Notes under the pieces: generated by a model
The model's input: only the letters and a program-made list of their open reading frames with translations
Databases searched by the model: none
What the model was told of the DNA's origin: nothing
In this document: positions 52,975 to 60,694 of the stretch, piece by piece
Numbering within the stretch: position 1 is the first letter of the stretch
Layout of the letters: every line of letters begins with the position of its first letter
Position numbers and translations under genes: made by a program
NCBI RefSeq assembly: GCF_049852125.1
Contig: NZ_CP187532.1
Location: 2,542,001 to 2,606,000 of the forward strand
Origin: Senimuribacter sp049852125
GTDB lineage: Bacteria > Bacillota > Clostridia > Peptostreptococcales > Anaerovoracaceae
Length of the DNA: 64,000 nt
Direction: 5' to 3'

Positions 52975-54098
52975 GCTGCAACCCTTCCTTTCTTCTGATA
53001 AATTTTGTTGACATACTTAATTACTGCATTGTTTCTTGCCTTTGGTTTTGCATCCTTCTTGATAACAAACTTATAATAAGCAACCAATGCATTGACAATT
53101 GGTTCAATATACTTTTCAAACAACCGCCAAGAATCACACCACTTCAACCATCCAATATAAGAATTTGCAGAACACCATTCTGAATAATTTGGAAGTTTCC
53201 CATCATCCCACTTTGCTTTGATTTTAAGCATTTTCCTCTTGAATCTTTTGCAGGTTGATTTTCTTAATAAAATGAAATCATAGAAAAATCTATATCCCAC
53301 AAAGTCAATACCCCTTGTATTAGTGGGGAATACTTGCCAGTTGTCCTTGACCCTGATTTCAAGATTGTCTTTCATATACTTCTTAATTTCACGAATCAAG
53401 GAATGAAGTTCCTGCTTTGATGCACCATATATGACCATATCATCAGCAAATCTGACCACATACTTCACACCCATTTCTTCTTTCAACCAATGGTCAAAAT
53501 ATGCTAAATAAAAGTTTGCAAGATATTGTGAAAGATATGAACCAATAGGAACACCAGTCTGTTTTGGGTAAGAATCAATTATTTTGTCAAAAAGTGAAAG
53601 AAGTCTTTTGTCTTTGAACTTTTTTCGCAGCATCTTTTTCAAGATGTCATGGTTTATACTTGGATAGAATTTTGAAACATCTATCTTCAAGCAATACTTG
53701 GTGTTGATTCTGTCTTTCATATATTTTGTTGTCAGCATATATGCTTCTTTGATTCCCCTTCCAGGAATACTGGAACAAGTATGTGAACAAAATGTCTTCA
53801 AGAAAATATCTTCCACTTGAAGCATGATTGCCCATTGAATAATTCTGTCAGGGAAATAAGGAAGTTTTGCAAGTTCCCTTTCTTTTCCCTTATCATTGAT
53901 TATTGAAATTGTGTATTCTGAAACTTGATATGTTTCATTCAGCAGCATTTCCCTAATCATGGACAGGTATTTGTCAGGGTCAGAATCAACCATCTTCACT
54001 TCTTTATAAAACAACTTGTCTTCCCTTGCATTTTGATGTGCAAGTCTTAAATTGTCCATGTCACAAATCTTGTCATAAATGTTTCCGTATCTTTTCAT
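52971..54098 (-). CDS. Diversity-generating retroelement reverse transcriptase
   Basis: A 375-aa retron/DGR-type reverse transcriptase without fused domains. Motifs: SSIPGRGIKEAY (about 109-120), the first catalytic Asp in CLKIDVSKFYPSI (about 136-148), GVPIGSYLSQYLANFYL (about 182-198; the IG-x3-SQ motif of DGR RTs), the active site RFADDMVIYG (FADD 217-220), then LEIRVKDNWQVFPTNTRGIDFVGYRF. It copies the adjacent template repeat with errors at adenines. It starts in ATGA overlap with the frame that holds the template and ends in ATGA overlap with the next tail gene. Confidence 0.95.
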   Translation of the reverse strand: MKRYGNIYDKICDMDNLRLAHQNAREDKLFYKEVKMVDSDPDKYLSMIREMLLNETYQVSEYTISIINDKGKERELAKLPYFPDRIIQWAIMLQVEDIFLKTFCSHTCSSIPGRGIKEAYMLTTKYMKDRINTKYCLKIDVSKFYPSINHDILKKMLRKKFKDKRLLSLFDKIIDSYPKQTGVPIGSYLSQYLANFYLAYFDHWLKEEMGVKYVVRFADDMVIYGASKQELHSLIREIKKYMKDNLEIRVKDNWQVFPTNTRGIDFVGYRFFYDFILLRKSTCKRFKRKMLKIKAKWDDGKLPNYSEWCSANSYIGWLKWCDSWRLFEKYIEPIVNALVAYYKFVIKKDAKPKARNNAVIKYVNKIYQKKGRVAA

Positions 54099-54404
54099 GT
54101 TCTTTGGTTTCCTTTGATGTTTTCATAGTCTTGAATGTTCGGTTTCCCTACTAATACAATTTTTGAATTTTTGTGTTTTGGCAAGTGCCAGGGCAATAGA
54201 TAACCAGTGTATATTTCAAAGACAGTCATGTCATTGAAACCATAAATGAACAAACATTTTGAAAACAATAGGTGGGCAGTGATATTGGTATTCGAATTCG
54301 AAGAAGTATTATTCACATTAAGTTGAAAAGTACCAGTATTAGCAGTATTATTCCAATTACCACTGAATTTCGCTACACATGAAGTATACAAATTAGTATA
54401 ATCG
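54095..54404 (-). ncRNA. DGR template RNA region: template repeat plus spacer to RT (partly an open frame)
   Basis: From the template repeat (54269-54404) the minus strand continues 170 nt to the RT start. In known DGRs the template and spacer RNA is bound by the RT. Here the whole stretch is also an open frame in the phase of the fibre gene; it has a TTG start at best and ends TGA overlapping the RT ATG. It is probably transcribed RNA rather than a protein gene, but coupled translation cannot be excluded. Confidence 0.7.
54269..54404 (-). repeat. DGR template repeat (TR)
   Basis: A 136-nt copy of the variable repeat, offset by 244 bp. On the coding strand it is rich in AAT/AAC codons, which translate to NWNNTANTGT and NVNNTSSNSNTN; AAY codons are the typical DGR design since mutated adenines then give many residues without stop codons. 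By hand count it holds 44 adenines on the coding strand. Confidence 0.95.
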
Positions 54405-54463
54405 TGTGTTTGGCTTTTTTCTAAATTCTGATGAACAATATCACCTTATCTATTCCCCATAAA

Positions 54464-54491
54464 TGAAGGACACCCTTTCAGGTGTCCTTCA
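54464..54491 (-). promoter_or_regulatory. Hairpin downstream of the variable repeat (DGR cruciform and/or terminator)
   Basis: Perfect 11-bp arms (54464-54474 and 54481-54491) flank a 6-nt loop TGAAAG on the minus strand, containing GAAA. In the Bordetella phage DGR a hairpin with a GRNA loop just after the VR is needed for efficient target recognition. Here it starts 22 bp after the VR and 10 bp after the stop codon. It is not followed by a strong U-run. Confidence 0.7.
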
Positions 54492-54500
54492 AAAAGAATC

Positions 54501-56549
54501 TTATAAATACATCAGGCGGGCAGCGATACCGGCAGCCGAACCCGAAGAAGCAGCACTCACATCAAGCCGAAAAGCACCAGCACCAGCAGCAAAACCCCAA
54601 CCACCACCGAACCACGCCACACAAGAAGCACACAAACCTGCATAATCGCAGAAGTATGTTGTTTCTGAACCATTGACTTCCTTTGCAACAAATCCTGCTT
54701 TTGTGCTTCCCTGTGGTTTAGACATATAGTTTCCAATGTTAGCAGAAACACCGCCATTTCCATTGTTTGTATATCCTGAACCGCTGTCATTGAATCCACT
54801 GTTTGCAGTCAATACATTTCTTGAACTGTCTGAAACAAGTCCATCAATCCATTCCCAAATGTTGCCCCAAAAATCTTCAAGACCAAAGCACTTCACATGA
54901 TGATTTTGGTCAGTCATGTAAGTAGGATTTGTTGCTTTGATAAGTTCACAATCCATTCCCCATGCTTCTGTTCCACCTGATGCAATTGCTGCACTGTGAC
55001 TGGAAAGAACATATCCATAACCAACAGTTGTCTGTGAATTCAGGTTCTTATATTTCAAAATATACATGCACTGTCTGAATGTAAGTTGATAGAAACCTGA
55101 CTGTTCATATCCATCACCATTTGCCTGTGCCTGTGTTCTGAATGTTCCGATTGTCTGATTTGCAGTGATTGCCTTTCCTTTCAGTGAACGCAACTTGCTT
55201 GATGCAACATAACCTTTGTAAACACCAAGATAGAAGACATCTTTTGGTGTTGTTCCCCTGGTATGTGCATTATATTCAAAGTCTGCATTGTCAGGGTCAT
55301 CAGTCATGGAAATAGTGATTTTTGTTCCACTGGTTGTGATGGTCAATCCCCTTCTTGGAAATGCAATCATTGCATCACCTGCATTACCGCTTGAAATATC
55401 AGCAGTTGTTCCATCTTCAAACTGGTCAAAGTTGTTTGGATTCAACTTTCCAACTTCAACACCATTTTTCAGCAATACTGGATAATGACCAAAGAATTCA
55501 TCCCAAGCAGAATCACCTGCTGTCATTCCAACTGCATCATCCGCATAAGTGACACATGTTGCAGGATTGCTATTGGAAAGGTCAATGATTGCAGTCATCT
55601 TTTTATAAGGCTGTGGTGTACCTGCAACCCTGTTTGCTTCATTGATATTTGTTGCACCAGTATCTGCATAAGGAAACAGTGCAAAATAATATGTCTGACC
55701 ATTCACAAGGTTATTGATTTCATAACCAGTTGTTTTGAATGCATCCAGTGTCTGATTATCAACAAGAACTGTTCCATCTTTTGCATTTTCAGGATAAGAA
55801 CCTGCTTTCTGAACAAGTTTTGTTCCCTTCCATGTGCAAAGTGTCTGTCCTTCAACTACTGTGTTTCCAGGGTCAGACCAAAAGATTGTTAGTTTCTGAT
55901 TTCCAACCTTGATTTTCAAGTCAGAAACATTTGAAGGTGAAATTCCACCACCGCCTGATTCAACATCAGTCCATTCACCTTCTTCATTCTTCACCTGCAA
56001 CTGTTCATTGTAATATCTGAAACCATGAACACCGACTTCACCATAAATGGTTTCATTTTCATGTGTAGAAATTGCAACTACAATGTTTTGAACTTGCTGC
56101 ATTGTTGGAACAGCAGCAGGATTGATTTCAAGTGTTACCTGGGAAGAAATATCAACCTTGGTATTCATCTTGTATGTGATACCGCTGACAGTTTTTCCAC
56201 CAAATGCAGGCATATAATCAGGATTGTCCGTTTCAATACTAACCGCATAAAGGATTTCATTGTCTTCAATATCCTTTGCAAAAAGACCAAGTGCTTTGAC
56301 ATAATAACCTGAATCAAGGTTGCTGTTGTTGATTGCAGCAAGCACTTCAACCATGGTTGTGTCTGTTCTTGAAACAGAAGAAACCAGTGCTTCCTGCTTT
56401 ACATCATAAAGGGATGTCAAATCCTTCAAAGATGCTGCTGAATAATCATAATCAGAAGTCTGTATCTTTGTAAAACTTGCAGTTGAAGTTCCTGCAATCA
56501 TTTTTGCAATAAGTTCCTGACCCTGATTTGTAATAACTAAATCTTGCAT
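54501..56549 (-). CDS. Tail fibre / DGR variable protein (tail-collar N-terminus, Fn3, C-lectin-type C-terminus)
   Basis: A 682-aa receptor-binding protein. The start at 56547-56549 (MQDLVITNQGQELIAKMIAG) follows AAAGGTGG; a longer start would run into the upstream gene. Residues 1-~150 resemble the phage tail-collar fibre N-terminus. A fibronectin III-like domain lies at about 205-325 (VSDLKIKVGNQKLTIFWSDP). The C-terminal ~210 residues have the formylglycine-enzyme/C-type lectin fold used by DGR targets (FGLEDFWGNIWEWIDGL). The last ~45 residues are encoded by the variable repeat and end GIAARLMYL. It sits after XkdU, so it is the tail's adhesin. Confidence 0.93.
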   Translation of the reverse strand: MQDLVITNQGQELIAKMIAGTSTASFTKIQTSDYDYSAASLKDLTSLYDVKQEALVSSVSRTDTTMVEVLAAINNSNLDSGYYVKALGLFAKDIEDNEILYAVSIETDNPDYMPAFGGKTVSGITYKMNTKVDISSQVTLEINPAAVPTMQQVQNIVVAISTHENETIYGEVGVHGFRYYNEQLQVKNEEGEWTDVESGGGGISPSNVSDLKIKVGNQKLTIFWSDPGNTVVEGQTLCTWKGTKLVQKAGSYPENAKDGTVLVDNQTLDAFKTTGYEINNLVNGQTYYFALFPYADTGATNINEANRVAGTPQPYKKMTAIIDLSNSNPATCVTYADDAVGMTAGDSAWDEFFGHYPVLLKNGVEVGKLNPNNFDQFEDGTTADISSGNAGDAMIAFPRRGLTITTSGTKITISMTDDPDNADFEYNAHTRGTTPKDVFYLGVYKGYVASSKLRSLKGKAITANQTIGTFRTQAQANGDGYEQSGFYQLTFRQCMYILKYKNLNSQTTVGYGYVLSSHSAAIASGGTEAWGMDCELIKATNPTYMTDQNHHVKCFGLEDFWGNIWEWIDGLVSDSSRNVLTANSGFNDSGSGYTNNGNGGVSANIGNYMSKPQGSTKAGFVAKEVNGSETTYFCDYAGLCASCVAWFGGGWGFAAGAGAFRLDVSAASSGSAAGIAARLMYL
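54513..54648 (-). repeat. DGR variable repeat (VR)
   Basis: The 3' end of the fibre gene, aligned to the template with no gaps. Of 44 template adenines (coding strand), 39 differ here: 33 to G, 4 to T, 2 to C by hand count. Only one of 92 other positions differs (54639 against 54395). Template Asn and Thr codons have become Gly and Ala mainly (WFGGGWGFAAGAGA against KFSGNWNNTANTGT). Confidence 0.96.
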
Positions 56550-56565
56550 TTTATTTTCCACCTTT

Positions 56566-57183
56566 CTAATTGATTGTTCTTTCAATGTTTGATACAACCA
56601 CACCTGTTCCAGTCATAAGACTGTTCAGAACATGGTCAAGGTTTACCTTTGACTGCAATGTGAAATTGCTTGTTTCAATGGTAGTTCCACCGCCATGAAC
56701 AGTTCCAGTCATTGTTCTGACCATGTTATTTCTTGAAGTCACAACAATATTTGCAGGAATCATGTATGACAGCATATAATCAAGTTCATCTGCCTGACCG
56801 CTTAAAGGAAGGGAAACCACAATTTCAAGTCCATATTCATTGAAACTTGGAATCAATAAATAATTTCCTTCACCACACATGACATTCAATTTTTCCTTCA
56901 ATCCTTTGTATGTGTAAGGAATTGAATCATTCCACCTGGTGATTACCCTGGATTTTCTTGCATCCAGGGTGTCATCAGGTTTTGGTGTTATACCAAGCAG
57001 ATTTTCAAATCTTGCGATTCCATCAATATCACATGACAAAATGAACTGATTGTTTTTAATGATTTCTGTTTCATCTTCCAGTTTCTGAATTTCAGGTTGT
57101 TCTGAATTCATGATGTGTTTGATTTCTCTGTATTCCTGAACAAATTCAGGAAGGAAAGAAAGAAGGTTTACTTCTCTAATCAT
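56566..57183 (-). CDS. XkdU/YmfQ-type baseplate protein
   Basis: A 205-aa tail protein of the YmfQ/DUF2313 family (MIREVNLLSFLPEFVQEYREIKHIMNSEQPE, KSRVITRWNDSIPYTYKGLKEKLNVMCGEGNY). In PBSX-like phages it is a baseplate wedge part next to the J protein. It overlaps the baseplate J gene end by 8 bp and is followed by the fibre gene. Confidence 0.88.
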   Translation of the reverse strand: MIREVNLLSFLPEFVQEYREIKHIMNSEQPEIQKLEDETEIIKNNQFILSCDIDGIARFENLLGITPKPDDTLDARKSRVITRWNDSIPYTYKGLKEKLNVMCGEGNYLLIPSFNEYGLEIVVSLPLSGQADELDYMLSYMIPANIVVTSRNNMVRTMTGTVHGGGTTIETSNFTLQSKVNLDHVLNSLMTGTGVVVSNIERTIN

Positions 57184-58240
57184 TCACCACACCCCCAAAC
57201 ACTGGAATCTGATATTTTGTCAACATCAGATTTGATTCAGAATCATTGATTTTTGTGTTTGCAATATCAAGAACACCTTTCAGTGCCATGATTCTTGATT
57301 CAATCTGTGCTATTCTGACAACAGATGCACTTTGATTTGCCCATTCTTTTCTAATTTCAAGAAGATAACCTTTGACAGCTTCTTCAATTGCTGTTTTCTG
57401 ACCTGTCCATGAATACCCTTCTTCAAAAGTAATGGATGCAGAAACATTGACAGCAACTTCTGATGCTGTTTCAACTGTGACAATATGACCAATTGGTGCA
57501 ATTCCTATTCCTGAACCATCCTGTGTTGGGTCAATTTCTTCTTGAACTGTCTGAATCAAGGTGTCAGATGCTTTTCCATATTCTGAATTCAATATGGTCA
57601 AAAGAACTGTTCCACCACCATTCCAAACTGGTGTTACTTTTGTACTTCCAACACCAGGAAGACTATTTGTTTTGTTTAGGTAGTCATCAACATTGCCACC
57701 ATAAGCCTTTGAATCAAATGAATCAAAATATCTTTGTCGCAAAAGTTCAGTGTCTTCTTCATCTTCACCAGGAATCAGAAGGTCTGTCAGTTCAATGCTT
57801 TCAAGACCCTGAATATAATCAATTGGAATCATATCACCAAAATAACCATTTCCAATCTTTCCAATGGTTTCACACTGCATCTTGTATTCACCATCAGAAA
57901 TCTTTTCAACCACATAATAATTCAAATCATTCAATGAAAATCTTGAATTAAGTGGTATTTGAAGGTCAGATGGAACAGTTTTTGCTTTCAAAAAAGCATA
58001 AGTTGCAGGTTGTGGTGTGATTCCCCTTTCTGCTGCCCTTCTGATAAGATATTCCCTGGATGCAGTATCACCAAAGGTTTCTTTCAGGATGACATCAAAT
58101 TCAATATACATCAATTGAAGTTCAACAGCAGCAGGTGCAAGTGCATCATAAATGATTGAACCTTCCCTTTTGTCCATGTTTTCAGGAACTCTGTCAAGCA
58201 TTCTTTGAAGAATGTCTTCATAAGTTACATTTTCATACAT
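57176..58240 (-). CDS. Baseplate J/gp47-type protein (XkdT)
   Basis: A 354-aa baseplate wedge protein. The N-terminal REGSIIYDALAPAAVELQLMYIEFDVILKETFGDTASREYLIRRAAERGI is the gp47/J hallmark, and the later part has VNVSASITFEEGYSW and SVVRIAQIESRIMALKGVLDIANTKIN. It follows XkdS directly (stop/start adjacent) with a GGTGGTGAATTATTAG binding site. Confidence 0.93.
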   Translation of the reverse strand: MYENVTYEDILQRMLDRVPENMDKREGSIIYDALAPAAVELQLMYIEFDVILKETFGDTASREYLIRRAAERGITPQPATYAFLKAKTVPSDLQIPLNSRFSLNDLNYYVVEKISDGEYKMQCETIGKIGNGYFGDMIPIDYIQGLESIELTDLLIPGEDEEDTELLRQRYFDSFDSKAYGGNVDDYLNKTNSLPGVGSTKVTPVWNGGGTVLLTILNSEYGKASDTLIQTVQEEIDPTQDGSGIGIAPIGHIVTVETASEVAVNVSASITFEEGYSWTGQKTAIEEAVKGYLLEIRKEWANQSASVVRIAQIESRIMALKGVLDIANTKINDSESNLMLTKYQIPVFGGVVND

Positions 58241-58645
58241 CTAATAATTCACCACCTTTTCTGTTTGAACATCACCAAATATTGTGTGAACAGTGAATGA
58301 TGCTTTGACTGTTCTTTTTTCAGAACTGTCAAATTCAAAGTCATCCACTGATTCAATCCTTTCATCCTGAATAAGTGCTTCTGTGATTCTTCTTTCAAGT
58401 TCAGGAATGACATAAATGACAGGCATTCCAAATAAGTCCATCAATTCAATTCCATAATTCCAGGAATAAATGATATACTGGTATCTTTCAGTATTCAGAA
58501 TCTTATAAATCACCTGCTTCATTGCTTCCAATTCATCAACAGTTCCATTGATGATGTCCTGTTTTATGTTCATTTTATAGTTCACACTTGGTTCTGTTTC
58601 CATTTCCAAGTCATAGGACAAAATGTTATTTGTTGAAGGAATCAT
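58241..58645 (-). CDS. DUF2634-type baseplate protein (XkdS)
   Basis: A 134-aa GPW/gp25-like wedge protein (TVDELEAMKQVIYKILNTERYQYIIYSWNYGIELMDLFGMPVIYVIPELERRITEALIQDERI). It overlaps the DUF2577 gene stop by ATGA and abuts XkdT. Confidence 0.92.
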   Translation of the reverse strand: MIPSTNNILSYDLEMETEPSVNYKMNIKQDIINGTVDELEAMKQVIYKILNTERYQYIIYSWNYGIELMDLFGMPVIYVIPELERRITEALIQDERIESVDDFEFDSSEKRTVKASFTVHTIFGDVQTEKVVNY

Positions 58646-59049
58646 GTTTTCACCACCCTATCCAGGACAAGATATTTCTGACCGCCTTTTTGCTTCATCA
58701 GTACAACTTCTTCACCAACTGTCAAAGCATTGTGAATTGTCACTGTAATTTTCCCAACAGCATGAACATGTGAAGGGGAAACAGGTGCAGTTCCTGATTC
58801 AATGTCACCAGTGTAATAATAGTTTTGAACATTTCCACCAGTGATTTTGGTTTTATAATCAGTGACATTCCTGGTCAAAACAAGCTGTGCTTCACCAAGG
58901 GTCATCTTCTGTTCAACAAGGATTTTCAATGGTTTTGCACTTGTTACCTTTCCAAAACAGAAATCAGCAGGTTGTCCTGCTTCTGCTGCTTCCTGTGCTG
59001 CCTTTTTTATACTCACTAATAAATCATTTGCATCAAGCAACAAATTCAC
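58642..59049 (-). CDS. DUF2577-type tail protein (XkdR)
   Basis: A ~135-aa protein with an OB-like central part (GKVTSAKPLKILVEQKMTLGEAQLVLTRNVTDYKTK), HVHAVGKITVTIHNALTVGEEVVLMKQKGGQKYLVLDRVV. The start is uncertain: GTG 59049 or TTG 59043 behind AGAGGCGGTGAA. It overlaps XkdQ by about 17 bp. It probably belongs to the baseplate spike/hub. Confidence 0.82.
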   Translation of the reverse strand: MNLLLDANDLLVSIKKAAQEAAEAGQPADFCFGKVTSAKPLKILVEQKMTLGEAQLVLTRNVTDYKTKITGGNVQNYYYTGDIESGTAPVSPSHVHAVGKITVTIHNALTVGEEVVLMKQKGGQKYLVLDRVVKT

Positions 59050-59998
59050 CGCCTCTCAATGTCAAAGTCATAAGATGCTGACTTTCTTTGAATTCATGTT
59101 TGCACTTTTCAACAAGCATCAGGTTTTTCAATTTCATATCACCCAAATCCATAATGACAACAATCATTGAACCTGCCCTGACCCTGACATCACCAAAAGC
59201 ATTTTTGATGGTCAGATTTCTTGTTTTCTTGTTATACAAAGACAAAAGTGCATCTGCCTTTGCTTTTCCATTTTCACCTTCCTGCAAAGTATCAAAATAT
59301 TGAAGAACACCCCATGCATTCATATTTTCTGAATCCTGTGCAACATAAACTTCCCTTGTTCCAGTTTTTTCATTGTCATAGGTCAATTTCACTTTGTTGT
59401 ATGTGTTTGAATCAATGCTTGATGTGTAATCAAAATTTTCACCAGTTTCTTCATCAATCAGAAGATTCAACCGCATATTGTCCAAACCTTTCAATGCAAT
59501 CTTTCCAAAATCATCATACATGACATACATATATTTCTGATTTTCAAGTGTCATATCCAATGCATTCTGAATCATATCAAACAAAGATGTGTTTTCTTCC
59601 ACCCTGGACTTGATTTTGAATCCAGTGTCTTCAATTGTTCCTGTTTGCATCATATAATCTTTTGCAATCATCTGAATCAATTCACCTGCTGTCTTGTTTT
59701 CATAGACAATGGTGTCTTTATTTTTCAAATATCGCAACTGGTCATAAGCAGTGACAGAAATGATTTGTTCCTTATCTCTTTGTTTCTTGAATATGAATCC
59801 ATAAAAGACATTCTGACCATTGACTTTCAGTCTGACAGCATCCCCTTCTGTGAAGGAAATAACATCATCCTTGACAACTTTGAACTTCAATTCACCTGGA
59901 CAACCTTTTCTTTCAGTTGTCCAGGTGATTCCTTCTTGCACAACAGGAATGAACACTTTGTCACCATGCTGAATCAGAAGTTCAATATTTACATCCAA
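59033..59998 (-). CDS. Baseplate hub protein (XkdQ/YqbQ)
   Basis: A 321-aa hub protein, similar to gp27/gpD-type hubs. VFIPVVQEGITWTTERKGCPGELKFKVVKDD starts the barrel, ISVTAYDQLRYLKNKDTIVYENKTAGELIQMIAKDYMM is the family hallmark and GSMIVVIMDLGDMKLKNLMLVEKCKHEF ends it. Follows the LysM protein by 18 bp. Confidence 0.92.
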   Translation of the reverse strand: MDVNIELLIQHGDKVFIPVVQEGITWTTERKGCPGELKFKVVKDDVISFTEGDAVRLKVNGQNVFYGFIFKKQRDKEQIISVTAYDQLRYLKNKDTIVYENKTAGELIQMIAKDYMMQTGTIEDTGFKIKSRVEENTSLFDMIQNALDMTLENQKYMYVMYDDFGKIALKGLDNMRLNLLIDEETGENFDYTSSIDSNTYNKVKLTYDNEKTGTREVYVAQDSENMNAWGVLQYFDTLQEGENGKAKADALLSLYNKKTRNLTIKNAFGDVRVRAGSMIVVIMDLGDMKLKNLMLVEKCKHEFKESQHLMTLTLRGGEFVA

Positions 59999-60016
59999 AA
60001 GTGTTCACCGCCTTTC

Positions 60017-60694
60017 TTATGCTGATGGAATGGTCAACACCTGCCCTGGATAAATCAAGTTTGGATTCTTGATTTTGTCCTTGTTAGCATTGTAAATGAC
60101 AGTATATTTTGAACCATTTCCATAAAACTTCTTTGCAATATTCCACAAGCAGTCACCTTTGACCACTGTGTATGATTTGTTTGATGAAGGTGCAGGGGAA
60201 TTTGTTGTTTCCCTTTTCTTTTCCTTCTGAACAGTTGGTTTTGTTTTCGCAAACTTGATGTTACAAGTCTTTGTTCCAAAATCCCTATACTGTTTCAATT
60301 TGATTGTTACTGTTACATCAAAACCTTCCTTGGAATCTTCTTTGATTTGATAATCTTCCATTGAAACCTTAATGTTTGTATTGAACAGACCTTTTCCATT
60401 TGGAAGCTGTCTGACCATGATAAACTGGAAAGGTTTCTTTGATGTCTTCATCTTTTCAAATTTATCCAGGAAGTATTTTGCTCTTTTGAACCCTGAATCA
60501 TATTTTGCAAAAGGATATTTCACATTTGGAATCAGCAGGTCAAAACTGATGTCAGTCAGACCTGCTGTTTTCAAAATATTGACTTCCCCTTCATTCATCA
60601 GAATCAAGGTCTTGTTCTGATTCTTGATTTTCAATTGCAACTTTGAAGGTGCAATTGGACACAAAATTTTGTCAAGATAAACACTATATGCCAT
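60017..60694 (-). CDS. LysM tail protein (XkdP)
   Basis: A 225-aa protein joining tube to hub. The N-terminal ~155 residues are the XkdP-specific part (YSVYLDKILCPIAPSKLQLKIKNQNKTLILMNEGEVNILKTAGLTDISFDLLIP). The C-terminal LysM (YTVVKGDCLWNIAKKFYGNGSKYTVIYNANKDKIKNPNLIYPGQVLTIP) likely binds peptidoglycan during injection. Its ATG overlaps the tape measure stop (TAATG). Confidence 0.93.
   Translation of the reverse strand: MAYSVYLDKILCPIAPSKLQLKIKNQNKTLILMNEGEVNILKTAGLTDISFDLLIPNVKYPFAKYDSGFKRAKYFLDKFEKMKTSKKPFQFIMVRQLPNGKGLFNTNIKVSMEDYQIKEDSKEGFDVTVTIKLKQYRDFGTKTCNIKFAKTKPTVQKEKKRETTNSPAPSSNKSYTVVKGDCLWNIAKKFYGNGSKYTVIYNANKDKIKNPNLIYPGQVLTIPSA

Noticed and set aside
54463..54676. Plus-strand frames across the variable repeat
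   Set aside because: They are the complement of the fibre gene's 3' end and have Pro/Ala/His-rich nonsense composition.
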